A DNA stretch of 64,000 bases from Bradyrhizobium sp. WBOS07 (GTDB lineage Bacteria; Pseudomonadota; Alphaproteobacteria; Rhizobiales; Xanthobacteraceae): contig NZ_CP029008.1 of assembly GCF_024585165.1 (NCBI RefSeq), positions 3,410,001 to 3,474,000 on the forward strand. Direction: 5' to 3'. Positions 25,578 to 34,929 of this stretch are shown here, piece by piece. Below the pieces are notes generated by a model, which did no database searches, was not told the origin of the DNA, and saw only the letters and a list, made by a program, of their open reading frames with translations. Position numbers and translations under genes: made by a program. Positions within the stretch are counted from its first letter, which is position 1. Every line of letters starts with the position of its first letter.

Positions 25578-27182
25578 TCATCCGCGCCGGGCCGCTTCAA
25601 GCGCCTGCGGCGTGTCGATGTCGAGGAAGGCGCTCTCGCCATCGACGGGCACTTCGGCGACCGCCTCGGCATGCTTGGCGATCAGATGGCGCGCGCCGAC
25701 GTCGCCGTCGAGCGTCATCAGCTCTTTGAAGAAGCGGCGCGACCACAGCACGGGATTGCCGCGGCGGCCTTCGCTGACTGGCACGACGATGAGATTGCCG
25801 CGGTCGGGCGCAAAACTTTCGATGAGACGATCGATCAGGCCGGCATCGATCAGCGGCATGTCGCCGAGACACACCACGGCGCCGTCGCAGGCCTCCGGCA
25901 CGGCGGCGATGCCGGCCTTGACTGAGCTGGCGATGCCACCTGCGAATTCCGCATTGCGGACGAACCGCACCTTCAAGCCTTGCAGGGCCTGCTCGACCAG
26001 CTCGGCCTGATGTCCGGTGACGACGATCACCTCGGAGGCTTTCGAGGCCAGCGCCTGCTCGGTCGCGAGGCGCACCAGCTTCTTGCCATCGAGCTCGGCG
26101 AGCAGCTTGTTGGGTCCGCCCATGCGGGTGGAGCGGCCGGCCGCGAGCACGATCGCCGCAACCTGGCTGTTGCTCTCGATCTCGGGTTTGGCGCGCGGCT
26201 GCGGCCGCGTGACGATCTCCATCAGCAGGCCGCCGACGCCCATGCCCATCAGCTCGGAGCGAGTCACCTTGATGCCGGCGAGGAGCCGCATCAAGACCCA
26301 GTCGAACCCGTTCTCGACCGGCGAGCGCGCACAGCCCGGCGCGCCCAGCACCGGCACGTCACCGGCGCGCGCGATCAGCAGGAGATTGCCGGGATCGACC
26401 GGCATGCCGAAATGCTCGATCGCGCCGCCGATCGCGGTGACGGCCGCGGGGATGACGTCGCGGCGATCGGCGATCGCGGACGCCCCGAACACGATGACGA
26501 GCTCGGCCCCGAGCCCGAGCAATTCCTTGATCGCCGCCGACAGCTCGCGTTCCTCGTGCGGGACACGGCGCTCGGCGATGATGCTGGCACCCGCGGGCGC
26601 GAGCCGCTCGGCGGTGACCCGCAGCGTCTTGTCGATCACCTTGGAGGACAGGCCCGGCAGCAGCGTGGAGACGACGCCGACGCGCTGGATCACGTAAGGC
26701 GCGATCTTCAGCACATCCTTGCCCGCCGCTTTCACCGCGGCATCGCGCAAGCTTCCGGCGACGCCGAACGGGATGATCTTGACGGTGCCGACCATCTCGC
26801 CCTCGACCACCGGCTTGTAGGCGGAGAGCGTCGCAAAGGTGATGGCCTCGTCGATATTGTTGATGCGGTCGACTGCGGCGCGGTCGATCACCAGCACGCC
26901 CGGACGCGCGGCGAACAGGTTGGCGCGGCCGGTGAAGGCGCGCTCGACATGAATGCCCTCGCCGCCGACGGCGAGCGCGATGCTGGCGGCCGCGACGTCC
27001 TCGGAGACGTCGCCCGCCTCCATGCGCACCACGACGATGTCCTTGATGCCGGCGCGCTCCAGCGCCTCGACCTCGGCGGGGCCGATCGTCGTGCCCTTCT
27101 TAAGCACCAGCGGGCCCTGGCGCAGGGTATGGACGGTTACTCCGCCGATCGCATCCCTGGGGCTCGCCGGGCCGAATTTCAT
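25578..27182 (-). CDS. MoeA-like/MocA-type fusion, molybdenum cofactor maturation
   Basis: Two-domain protein. The N-terminal ~330 residues resemble a molybdopterin-binding (MoeA/MogA-like) domain (VFGASAIADRRDVIPAAV, GNLLLIARAGDVPVLGAPGCARSP). Residues ~342-534 form a MobA-like nucleotidyltransferase with VAAIVLAAGRSTRMGGPNKLL and CLGDMPLID. It probably converts molybdopterin to its CMP form (MocA activity) for xanthine-oxidase-family enzymes. Its start overlaps the XdhC-type stop by 4 bases and it is the last gene of the cox cluster. Confidence 0.85.
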   Translation of the reverse strand: MKFGPASPRDAIGGVTVHTLRQGPLVLKKGTTIGPAEVEALERAGIKDIVVVRMEAGDVSEDVAAASIALAVGGEGIHVERAFTGRANLFAARPGVLVIDRAAVDRINNIDEAITFATLSAYKPVVEGEMVGTVKIIPFGVAGSLRDAAVKAAGKDVLKIAPYVIQRVGVVSTLLPGLSSKVIDKTLRVTAERLAPAGASIIAERRVPHEERELSAAIKELLGLGAELVIVFGASAIADRRDVIPAAVTAIGGAIEHFGMPVDPGNLLLIARAGDVPVLGAPGCARSPVENGFDWVLMRLLAGIKVTRSELMGMGVGGLLMEIVTRPQPRAKPEIESNSQVAAIVLAAGRSTRMGGPNKLLAELDGKKLVRLATEQALASKASEVIVVTGHQAELVEQALQGLKVRFVRNAEFAGGIASSVKAGIAAVPEACDGAVVCLGDMPLIDAGLIDRLIESFAPDRGNLIVVPVSEGRRGNPVLWSRRFFKELMTLDGDVGARHLIAKHAEAVAEVPVDGESAFLDIDTPQALEAARRG

Positions 27183-27880
27183 GCCGCTTCTTCTTTTTCT
27201 TTCGGAGGCAGCCGAAGCACCGCCGTGATCTCCGCCATGATCGCGACCGCGATCTCGGAGGGAGAGACCGCCCCGATCGCAAGCCCGATCGGCGCGTGGA
27301 TACGCGCGATGTCGCTTTCCTTCGCGCCCTGCGCCCGCAGCCGGTCGGCCCGCTTGGCGTGCGTCTTCCGCGAGCCGAGCGCACCGATATAGAAGCAGCC
27401 GCGCTCGAAGGCATGCAGCAGCGCGGGATCGTCGATCTTGGGATCGTGCGTCACCGCGACGAAAGCGGTATAGGCATCGACATTGAGCGGCGGCAGCGCG
27501 GTGTCAGGCCATTCGGCCACCAGCGGAATATCGGGGAAGCGCTCGGGGCTGGCAAAGGCCGTGCGCGGATCCACCACCGTGACGTCGTAGCCGAGCGAGC
27601 GCGCCAGCGGCGCCAGGGCCTGGCTGATGTGCACCGCGCCGACGATGACGAGCTTTGCAGTCGGCGCGTAGACGTTGAGGAACAGCTTCTTGCCGCCAGC
27701 TTCGACGCTGGCGCTCTTGCCCATGCGAAGCTGCTTCTCCAGCTCGCTGCGCAGCGGATCCTTGGCAAAATCCTTCGCCTTCACCAGGCGCTGCTCGCCG
27801 CTCTCGGTGTCCGTCACCAGGATCGCCGGCCGGCGCGCGGCACGCTCGGCATTGAGTTCGTGCAGGATCTCGAGCTTCAC
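27179..27880 (-). CDS. XdhC/CoxF-type maturation protein (Rossmann domain)
   Basis: 233 residues. A C-terminal Rossmann domain (VIVGAVHISQALAPLARSLGYDVTVVDPR, VAVTHDPKIDDPALLHAF, YIGALGSRKTHAKR) is characteristic of XdhC/CoxF. These chaperones bind sulfurated Mo cofactor and insert it in molybdenum hydroxylases. The usual N-terminal XdhC_CoxI domain is encoded separately by the next gene, 2 bp away, so XdhC is split here. Confidence 0.85.
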   Translation of the reverse strand: MKLEILHELNAERAARRPAILVTDTESGEQRLVKAKDFAKDPLRSELEKQLRMGKSASVEAGGKKLFLNVYAPTAKLVIVGAVHISQALAPLARSLGYDVTVVDPRTAFASPERFPDIPLVAEWPDTALPPLNVDAYTAFVAVTHDPKIDDPALLHAFERGCFYIGALGSRKTHAKRADRLRAQGAKESDIARIHAPIGLAIGAVSPSEIAVAIMAEITAVLRLPPKEKEEAA

Positions 27881-27882
27881 GG

Positions 27883-28206
27883 CTAGCCGACCTTCTCGAC
27901 GAAGACGCGGATGGTTCCGCCGCAGGACAACCCGACATTCCAGGCGGTCTCGTCGGCGACGCCAAACTCCAGCATCCTGGGCTTGCCGCTCTGGATCACA
28001 TCCATGGCCTCGGTGACCACGGCGCCCTCGACGCAGCCGCCGGAGACCGAGCCCAGGAACGTGCCCTCGTCGTTGATGACGAGGCTCGAGCCCGCCGGGC
28101 GCGGCGCCGAGCCCCAGGTCTCGACGACCGTCGCCAGCGCGACGCCACGGCCGGCCTTTTGCCAGTCCTCCGCCGCCTTCAGGATATCCTCGTCGCGATC
28201 GAGCAT
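27883..28206 (-). CDS. XdhC/CoxI N-terminal domain protein
   Basis: 107 residues corresponding to the N-terminal half of XdhC: ALATVVETWGSAPRPAGSSL, LGSVSGGCVEGAV and the Cys-containing LSCGGTIRVFVE. It acts with the downstream Rossmann-domain protein. Both genes lie between coxE and the MoeA/MocA fusion. Confidence 0.88.
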   Translation of the reverse strand: MLDRDEDILKAAEDWQKAGRGVALATVVETWGSAPRPAGSSLVINDEGTFLGSVSGGCVEGAVVTEAMDVIQSGKPRMLEFGVADETAWNVGLSCGGTIRVFVEKVG

Positions 28207-28216
28207 GGGTGACCTC

Positions 28217-29419
28217 TCAAGCTGCGGAGCGGATCAGGCTGCGGTGATGCGGCGGCAGCGGCCGGGAGAGCGTCGTGATCAGCTCCTGGATCGAACTCAA
28301 ATTATGTACCGGGCGGAATTCGTCAACGTGCGGGAGCATCATTTTGATGCCCTGCGCCTTGGCCTCGAAGCCGCCGAACCGGAGCAGCGGGTTGAGCCAG
28401 ATCAGCCGCCGGCAGGAGCGGTGCAGCCGGTCCATCTCGAAGGCCAGCTTTGAATCGGCCTCCCGCTCCAGCCCGTCGGAGATCAACAGCACGATGGCGC
28501 CCTGGCTCAGCACGCGGCGCGCCCACAATTTGTTGAAGTTGTGCAGCGAGGCCGAGATTCGGGTGCCGCCGGCCCAGTCCTCGACCGAAGCCGAACAACT
28601 CGCCAGCGCCTCGTCGGGATCGCGCTGACGCAGCGCGCGGCTGACATTCGTGAGACGGGTGCCGAACAGGAACACCGAAACGCGCTTGCGGGCATCGGTG
28701 ATGGCGTGCAGGAAATGCAGGAACAGGCGGGTGTACTCGCTCATCGAGCCCGAAATATCGAGCAGCGCCACGATCGGCGCCGGTTTCTCGATCCGTCCCA
28801 GGCGATGGATGTCGATGATGTCGCCGCCGGTGCGCAAGGATGCGCGCAGCGTGCGGCGGAGGTCGAGGCGAAGCCCGCGCGGGTCGGACCGGTGTCGGCG
28901 CGTCAAAAGCTGGGCCTGCGGCAGGTGCATGCGATCGATGGCGCGCAGCGCCTCGGCGATCTCCGCGGCGCTCATTTGCGCAAAATCCTTCTTCTGAAGG
29001 ATTTCCTTGTCGGAGACCGACAGGCGCAGATCCTGCTCCTGGTGCTGCGGCGTCTCCGTCATGCGCGGCTGCGACATCGCCTCCTGCACGCGGCGCGAGC
29101 CGGCCTTCGGCTTCTTCTTGGCCTCGTCCGGCAGCGGCACCGAATCCAGCATGTGCTTCCACTCCTCGGAGGCACGGAAGAACAGGTTGAAGGCCTGGCT
29201 GAAGATCAGAGCATGTTCGTGGCGCTTGACGAAGATCGACTCCAGCGTGGTGAAGACGTCGGCGCGGTTGCCGATTTCGATCACCTGCAGCGCGCTCATG
29301 GCGTCGATGACGGCGCCCGGCCCCACCGGCATGCCCGCCGCGCGCAGCGCGCGGGCGAAGCCGACGATGTTGTCGGCGAACTGCTCGGTTTGCTCGGGGG
29401 CAAGGTGGTTGATGGCCAT
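28217..29419 (-). CDS. coxE: CoxE-like von Willebrand factor A protein
   Basis: 400 residues. The MIDAS motif ALLDISGSMSEYT identifies the VWA domain (~200-390), preceded by a helical CoxE N-terminal region. In Oligotropha, CoxE partners with the AAA+ ATPase CoxD to build the Cu-S-Mo centre of CO dehydrogenase; here coxD is directly upstream, separated by a family A repeat. It lies 10 bp before the XdhC/CoxI gene. Confidence 0.9.
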   Translation of the reverse strand: MAINHLAPEQTEQFADNIVGFARALRAAGMPVGPGAVIDAMSALQVIEIGNRADVFTTLESIFVKRHEHALIFSQAFNLFFRASEEWKHMLDSVPLPDEAKKKPKAGSRRVQEAMSQPRMTETPQHQEQDLRLSVSDKEILQKKDFAQMSAAEIAEALRAIDRMHLPQAQLLTRRHRSDPRGLRLDLRRTLRASLRTGGDIIDIHRLGRIEKPAPIVALLDISGSMSEYTRLFLHFLHAITDARKRVSVFLFGTRLTNVSRALRQRDPDEALASCSASVEDWAGGTRISASLHNFNKLWARRVLSQGAIVLLISDGLEREADSKLAFEMDRLHRSCRRLIWLNPLLRFGGFEAKAQGIKMMLPHVDEFRPVHNLSSIQELITTLSRPLPPHHRSLIRSAA

Positions 29420-29437
29420 GGATCCACACTCTCAGCC

Positions 29438-29545
29438 GTCATTCCGGGGCGCGCCCTCTTGGGCGCGAGCCCGGAATCCATTTACCCGCAATCCCTGCGG
29501 CCCGATGCATTCCGGGCTCGCGACTTCGTCGCGCCCCGGAATGAC
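29438..29545. repeat. Dispersed palindromic repeats, family A copy 7
   Basis: It begins GTCATTCCGGGGCGCGCC and ends GCGCCCCGGAATGAC. It interrupts the cox operon between coxD and coxE. Confidence 0.85.
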
Positions 29546-29565
29546 GAGCTCAATCTAACGCGGGG

Positions 29566-30504
29566 CTAATTCTCGCTTGTCGCTTCCTTCAGCACCTTCT
29601 GCAAGGCATCGCCCTGCATCCGGGTGATGTCGTCCTGATATTTGAGCAGCGCGCCCAGCGTGTCGCCGACCACTTGTGGCGTGAGCGAACGCGCATCGAG
29701 CTCGGACAAAGCGGTGGCCCAGTCGATGGTCTCGGCAACGCCCGGCGATTTGTAGAAGTCCTGGTTGCGCAGCGCCTGCACGAAGCGCACGACCTGCTGC
29801 GACAGCTTGGCGGAGATGCCGGGCACGCGCGACTTGACGATCGCGAGCTCGCGCTCGGCGGCGGGATAATCGACCCAGTGATAGAGGCAGCGCCGCTTCA
29901 GCGCGTCGTGGATCTCGCGGGTGCGGTTAGAGGTGATGATGACGATCGGCGGGTGCGGCGCCTTCACGGTGCCGAACTCGGGGATCGTCACCTGGAAGTC
30001 GCTGAGGATTTCGAGCAGGTAAGCCTCGAATGCCTCGTCGGCGCGGTCGAGCTCGTCGATCAACAACACCGGCGGGCCGGCGACATCGGGCTCCAGTGCC
30101 TGGAGCAGCGGCCGCTTGATCATGTAGCGGTCGGCGAAGATGTCACTCGAGAGCTGGTCGCGATCGGTGTCGCCGGCGGCTTCCGCCATCCGGATCGCGA
30201 TCATCTGCGCCGCGCTGTTCCACTCGTAGACCGCCGAGGAGACGTCGAGGCCTTCGTAGCATTGCAGTCGGATCAGCTTCCGCCCCAGGGCCGCCGAGAG
30301 CACCTTGGCGATTTCGGTCTTGCCGACGCCGGCTTCGCCTTCCAGGAACAGCGGCCGCCCCATCCGCAGCGACAGGTACGTCACCGTCGCCAGCGATCGC
30401 TCGGCGAGATAGCCGCGCGAGGTCAGGAGTTCGAGCATCGCATCGACCGATGCCGGCATTCCAACTGAAGTACTGGCACCGGAAGTATTGGCCACTGAAG
30501 TCAT
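29566..30504 (-). CDS. coxD: CoxD-like MoxR-type AAA+ ATPase
   Basis: 312 residues. Walker A GEAGVGKTEIAKVL, Walker B LLIDELDRADEAFEA, sensor-1 IITSNRTREIHDAL. It acts as a chaperone in cofactor maturation of molybdenum hydroxylases with CoxE. It lies 60 bp after coxM, the place where coxL would be expected in the Oligotropha order coxMSLDEFGHIK; there is no such gene. Confidence 0.9.
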   Translation of the reverse strand: MTSVANTSGASTSVGMPASVDAMLELLTSRGYLAERSLATVTYLSLRMGRPLFLEGEAGVGKTEIAKVLSAALGRKLIRLQCYEGLDVSSAVYEWNSAAQMIAIRMAEAAGDTDRDQLSSDIFADRYMIKRPLLQALEPDVAGPPVLLIDELDRADEAFEAYLLEILSDFQVTIPEFGTVKAPHPPIVIITSNRTREIHDALKRRCLYHWVDYPAAERELAIVKSRVPGISAKLSQQVVRFVQALRNQDFYKSPGVAETIDWATALSELDARSLTPQVVGDTLGALLKYQDDITRMQGDALQKVLKEATSEN

Positions 30505-30564
30505 GAAACGCCAGTCTCGGTTACGCCCTCATGGGGGCAGGCATCGGGCCCGTCGGTCGCCCGC

Positions 30565-31371
30565 TCATTCCTTGGCGTTGGCTGCATCGACGGCGCGCCG
30601 TGTCAGCACGCCGATGAGATGCGCGCGGTATTCGGCGCTGCCGTGGATGTCGCTGTTGAGGCCTTCCGCCGGCACGTTGATGCCGTCGAGCACCTTGGAC
30701 GAGAAGCGCTTCTTGAGGGCTTCCTCGAACGCCTCGACGCGGAATACGCCTTCGGAGCCGGCGCCGGTTACGGCCACCCGCACGTCCGACGGACGCCGCG
30801 CCACGAACACGCCGACCAGCGCATAACGCGAGGCCTGGTTGCGGAACTTGATGTAGGCCGCCTTCTTCGGCAGCGGGAACATCACCTTGGTGATGATCTC
30901 GTCGGCTTCGAGCGCGGTCGTGAACAGGCCCTGGAAATACTCTTCGGCCTTGAGGCGGCGCTTGTTGGTGACGATGGTCGCGCCCAGCGCGAGCACCGCG
31001 GCCGGATAGTCCGCGGTCGGATCGTTGTTGGCGAGCGAGCCGCCGATCGTGCCCTTGTGGCGCACGGCCGGATCGCCGATCTGGCTGGCGAGATTGGCCA
31101 GCGCCGGGATCGCCTCACCGACGATCGCGGAGGCCGCGACCTCGGCGTGCTTGGCGGTGGCGCCGATCACCAGCGAGCGGCCCTTCATCTCGATCGTGTT
31201 GAGCCCCTCGATATGGGAGAGGTCGACCAGATGCGGCGGGCTTGCGAGGCGCTGCTTCATGACGGGAATCAGCGTGTGGCCGCCGGCGATTACCTTGGCG
31301 TCTTCGTTCTTCACCAGGAGGTTGGCGGCCTGCCGAACGGTCCCGGGGCGATGATATTTGAATTCGTACAT
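30565..31371 (-). CDS. coxM: CoxM-like FAD-binding subunit
   Basis: 268 residues. FAD-binding PCMH fold with KVIAGGHTLIPVMKQRLA and TIGGSLANNDPTADYPAA. It carries the electron-accepting FAD subunit of an aerobic CO dehydrogenase/xanthine-oxidase-type enzyme. 27 bp after coxS. Substrate specificity cannot be told without the large subunit. Confidence 0.92.
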   Translation of the reverse strand: MYEFKYHRPGTVRQAANLLVKNEDAKVIAGGHTLIPVMKQRLASPPHLVDLSHIEGLNTIEMKGRSLVIGATAKHAEVAASAIVGEAIPALANLASQIGDPAVRHKGTIGGSLANNDPTADYPAAVLALGATIVTNKRRLKAEEYFQGLFTTALEADEIITKVMFPLPKKAAYIKFRNQASRYALVGVFVARRPSDVRVAVTGAGSEGVFRVEAFEEALKKRFSSKVLDGINVPAEGLNSDIHGSAEYRAHLIGVLTRRAVDAANAKE

Positions 31372-31398
31372 CTGAATGTCCTGATCGCGGGATGCGCG

Positions 31399-31884
31399 TT
31401 ACGCGAGGTCGGATTTCGCCATCGCCTTGGCGCCGGCGGAGATCGAGGCGACGATGTTCTGGTAGCCGGTGCAGCGGCAGAGATTGCCTTCCAGTTCTTC
31501 CCGGATCGTATGGTCGTCGAGCTCGTGGCCCTTGCGATGCACGATGTCGATCGCGGTCATGATCATGCCCGGCGTGCAGAAGCCGCACTGCAGGCCATGG
31601 TGCTCGCGGAAGGCTTCCTGCATCGGATGCAACGGCGCGCCGTCGGCGGCCAGCCCCTCGATCGTCTTGACCTCGTGGCCGTCGGCCATCACCGCAAGCG
31701 TGGTGCAGGACTTCACGGCCTTGCCGTCGAGATGCACGACGCAGGCGCCGCATTGCGAGGTGTCGCAGCCGACATGGGTGCCCGTCAGCTTCAGATTCTC
31801 GCGCAGGAACTGCACCAGAAGCGTGCGGGGATCGACATTGGCGGTGACTGGATTGCCGTTCACGATGAGGGAGATTTTTGCCAT
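31399..31884 (-). CDS. coxS: CoxS-like [2Fe-2S] subunit
   Basis: 161 residues. The N-terminal plant-type cluster ligands lie in [18 protein letters not shown] plus the following CTT; the C-terminal pair in [13 protein letters not shown] and [11 protein letters not shown]. It mediates electron transfer from the molybdenum site to FAD. The start at MAKISL (31884) removes a two-residue extension. Confidence 0.95.
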   Translation of the reverse strand: MAKISLIVNGNPVTANVDPRTLLVQFLRENLKLTGTHVGCDTSQCGACVVHLDGKAVKSCTTLAVMADGHEVKTIEGLAADGAPLHPMQEAFREHHGLQCGFCTPGMIMTAIDIVHRKGHELDDHTIREELEGNLCRCTGYQNIVASISAGAKAMAKSDLA

Positions 31885-32034
31885 AAGCACTCTCTATCAG
31901 CGCCCCGACGGGTCCCATCGAAGCGGTTCTTATAATTATTCCAACCCATCATATGGGCCATTATGCCCGGGGGCAACATCGCCCCGGGCGCAAGGCGCCA
32001 TGCCGAAGGCGATGACCTTCAGCTCTGTACGGCC

Positions 32035-32481
32035 TTAGCTTTGTACAGCCTTGGCGAAGTTCGCGAAAAACTCGTCGGCAAGCTTCTTGGCGGCACCGTT
32101 GATGAGGCGCTGGCCGAGTTGCGCCAACTTGCCGCCGATCTGCGCCTCGACGTCGTAGGAAAGCAGCGTGCCGCCGTCCTTCTCCGCCAGCCTGACCGCC
32201 GCGCCGCCCTTGGCGAAGCCGGCGACCCCGCCCTCGCCCTCGCCGGAGATCTTGTAGCCGTTCGGCGGGTCGAGATCGGACAGCGTGACCTTACCCTTGA
32301 AGCGCGCCGACACCGGGCCGACCTTCATTTTCGCCGTTGCGCGAAAGCCGCCGTCGTCGGTCTTCTCGAGCTCCTCGCAGCCGGGGATGCAGGCCTTCAG
32401 CACCTCGGGATCGTTGAGCTTGGCCCAAACGGCCTCGCGCGGCGCCGCAAGCTGGACTTCGCCGTTCATCGTCATGGCCAT
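32035..32481 (-). CDS. coxG: CoxG/SRPBCC-like protein
   Basis: 148 residues. The CoxG family START-like fold (MNGEVQLAAPREAVWAKLNDPEVLKACIPGCEEL). In CO oxidisers it anchors CO dehydrogenase to the inner membrane, though the C-terminal anchor helix of full-length CoxG is absent here. The GGGAGG site 7 bp upstream supports the start. First gene of the cox cluster; 150 bp precede coxS. Confidence 0.88.
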   Translation of the reverse strand: MAMTMNGEVQLAAPREAVWAKLNDPEVLKACIPGCEELEKTDDGGFRATAKMKVGPVSARFKGKVTLSDLDPPNGYKISGEGEGGVAGFAKGGAAVRLAEKDGGTLLSYDVEAQIGGKLAQLGQRLINGAAKKLADEFFANFAKAVQS

Positions 32482-32653
32482 GAGGATGCCTCCCGGATCG
32501 CGTAACTATAGTGCTGATCAAGTAACGCAGGGACGCGGCAAAGGAAAGGGCGGCGCTCGGTCAAGTGCAATGCATATTCGCAACTGCAAAAAGGCCCGTG
32601 CGGGTGGTTGGGGATTGGCATGGCCGGGCCATGATGATTAGGTCGCGCGCAAC

Positions 32654-34009
32654 ATGAGCACATCCCTCTCCCCCCTGCTCGCACCGATGCTGTCCAGCGC
32701 TGCCATGCGTGCGGTCTGCGACGACCGGTCGACGCTGCAGAACATGCTTGATTTCGAGGCAGCCCTGGCACGCGCCGAGGCTGCCACGGATGTGATTCCG
32801 GCATCCGCCGTGGGGCCGATCGAGGCCGCCTGCAAGGCCGATTCCTTCGACATGGCCGCGCTGGCAGAGGCCGCGACACGATCGGGCAATCTTGCGATTC
32901 CCTTGGTCAAGACCCTGACCGCCAATGTCGGCAAGGCCGACAAGGAGGCCGCGCGCTACGTGCATTGGGGCGCCACCAGCCAGGATGTCATCGATACCGC
33001 CACCATGCTCACCCTTCGCGCCGGCATCGATGCGCTCGACGCCGACCTCGGCCGCGCCATCAAGGGCTTTGCCGCCCTGGCGCGCCACCATCGCAACACT
33101 GCGATGGTGGCACGGACCTGGCTCCAGCACGCGCTGCCGATGCCGTTCGGCCTCAAGGCCGCCGGCTATGCCTCAAGCCTCGCCCGCGCCCGCTGCCGCC
33201 TGCAGCGGCTCCGGCGCGAGGGCCTCGCGCTGCAATTCGGCGGCGCTGCCGGCACGCTCGCGGCCCTCGGCGACAAGGGCCTGGCCGTGGCGGAACGCCT
33301 CGCGCGGGAGCTCGGCCTGGCGCTGCCGGAAGCGCCCTGGCACACCCATCGTGACCGGATCGCGGAGGCCGCTTCCTGCTTCGCCATTCTGGCCGGCAGC
33401 TGCGGCAAGATCGCGCGCGACGTCGCGCTGCTGATGCAGACCGACGTTGCCGAAGCCTTCGAGCCGGCCGGCGAAGGCCGCGGCGGCTCCTCGACCATGC
33501 CGCACAAGCGCAACCCGGTCGCCGCCGCAAGCGCGCTCGGCGCCGCCGCGATGGCCCCGCAGCTTGCCGCGACGATCTTCGCGGCTCAGGTGCAGGACCA
33601 CGAGCGCAGCGCCGGTCCCTGGCATGCGGAATGGCCGACGCTGCCGCAATTGATGCTGGTCACTTCGGGCGCGCTGTCCGCCATCGTCGACATCGCAGAA
33701 GGCCTCGACGTCGACGCCGCGCGCATGCGCGGCAATCTCGATGCGACGCATGGGCTGATCATGGCGGAGGCGGCCACCTTCGCGCTGGCGGAGAGGATCG
33801 GCAAGAGCGAGGCGCATCACCTCGTCGAGGCCGCCAGCAAGCGCGCGGTCGCCGAAAAGAAGCATCTGCGCGAGGTGCTCTCGGCCGATTCGCAGGTGAA
33901 TGCGCAGCTTTCGTCGGAAAAAATTGCGGTATTGTTCGAGCCGATGGCCTATCAAGGGGCTTCCCAAGCCCTGATCGACCGGCTGCTCGACAGCCTCGAC
34001 CGCGAATAA
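32654..34009 (+). CDS. pcaB: 3-carboxy-cis,cis-muconate cycloisomerase
   Basis: Fumarase/aspartase-superfamily enzyme that converts beta-carboxymuconate to gamma-carboxymuconolactone in protocatechuate breakdown. The signature [15 protein letters not shown] and the HWGATSQDVIDTATML motif are present. 451 residues. Together with pcaD and pcaC downstream it forms the central part of the beta-ketoadipate pathway. Confidence 0.92.
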   Translation: MSTSLSPLLAPMLSSAAMRAVCDDRSTLQNMLDFEAALARAEAATDVIPASAVGPIEAACKADSFDMAALAEAATRSGNLAIPLVKTLTANVGKADKEAARYVHWGATSQDVIDTATMLTLRAGIDALDADLGRAIKGFAALARHHRNTAMVARTWLQHALPMPFGLKAAGYASSLARARCRLQRLRREGLALQFGGAAGTLAALGDKGLAVAERLARELGLALPEAPWHTHRDRIAEAASCFAILAGSCGKIARDVALLMQTDVAEAFEPAGEGRGGSSTMPHKRNPVAAASALGAAAMAPQLAATIFAAQVQDHERSAGPWHAEWPTLPQLMLVTSGALSAIVDIAEGLDVDAARMRGNLDATHGLIMAEAATFALAERIGKSEAHHLVEAASKRAVAEKKHLREVLSADSQVNAQLSSEKIAVLFEPMAYQGASQALIDRLLDSLDRE

Positions 34010-34038
34010 AGAACCGCAAGATACGACGGAGACGCCGC

Positions 34039-34821
34039 ATGCCCATGATCGATGCCGACGGATGCCTGCTCAACGTCTCCGTCGAGGGCCGTGACGGCGG
34101 GCCGACCTTGATGCTGTCCAACTCGCTCGGCTGCACGCTTCAGATGTGGGAGCCGCAGATGAAGGCGCTGACGCAGCTGTTCCGCGTCATCCGCTACGAC
34201 CGCCGCGGCCACGGCAAGTCCAACGTGCCGCCCGGCCCTTATTCGATGGAGCGCTTCGGCCGCGATGTGCTGGCGATCCTCGACGATCTCAACATCGAGA
34301 AGGTGCATTGGTGCGGCCTGTCGATGGGCGGCATGGTCGGACAATGGCTGGGCGCCAACGCGCCGGAGCGTTTCGGCAAGCTCATCCTGGCCAATACGTC
34401 CTGCTATTATCCCGATCCAACTAATTGGCATAACCGCATCAAGGCGGTGAAGGAGGGTGGCATCGCCGCCGTCGCCGATGCCGTGATCGCAGGCTGGCTG
34501 ACCCAGGATTTTCGCGAGCGCGAGCCTGACATCACCGCGAGGATGAGGGCGATGCTGCTCGCCTCGCCTGTCGAAGGTTATCTGGCCTGCTGCGAGGCGC
34601 TGTCGACGCTCGACCAGCGCGAGCTGCTGCCCAAGATCAAGAGCCCGACGCTGGTGATCGCCGGCCGCCACGACGTGGCGACGCCGATCTCGGCGGGCGA
34701 ATTGATCCGCTCTAAGATTCCCGGCGCGAGCATGACCATCATCGACGCCGCGCACATTTCCAACGTTGAGCAGCCGCACGCGTTCACGGACGCCGTGGTG
34801 GGATTTTTGACGCAACGCTGA
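34039..34821 (+). CDS. pcaD: 3-oxoadipate enol-lactonase
   Basis: 260-residue alpha/beta hydrolase. The nucleophile elbow GLSMGGMVGQ (Ser), an Asp in IAGRHDVATP and His in IIDAAHISNVEQP form the triad. It hydrolyses beta-ketoadipate enol-lactone. The start follows a GGAGAC site and lies 29 bp after pcaB. Confidence 0.93.
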   Translation: MPMIDADGCLLNVSVEGRDGGPTLMLSNSLGCTLQMWEPQMKALTQLFRVIRYDRRGHGKSNVPPGPYSMERFGRDVLAILDDLNIEKVHWCGLSMGGMVGQWLGANAPERFGKLILANTSCYYPDPTNWHNRIKAVKEGGIAAVADAVIAGWLTQDFREREPDITARMRAMLLASPVEGYLACCEALSTLDQRELLPKIKSPTLVIAGRHDVATPISAGELIRSKIPGASMTIIDAAHISNVEQPHAFTDAVVGFLTQR

Positions 34822-34829
34822 CAGCAACC

Positions 34830-34914
34830 GTCATTGCGAGGAGCGCAGCGACGAAGCAATCCAGACTGCCTCCGCAGATGCTTTTCTGGATTGCTTCGCT
34901 GCGCTCGCAATGAC
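34830..34914. repeat. Dispersed palindromic repeat, family B
   Basis: GTCATTGCGAGGAGCGCAGC and AGCAATCCAG at the left mirror CTGGATTGCT and GCTGCGCTCGCAATGAC at the right, giving a long hairpin. It fills the gap between pcaD and pcaC. Confidence 0.88.
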
Positions 34915-34929
34915 GAAGGAGGGAAGAGC

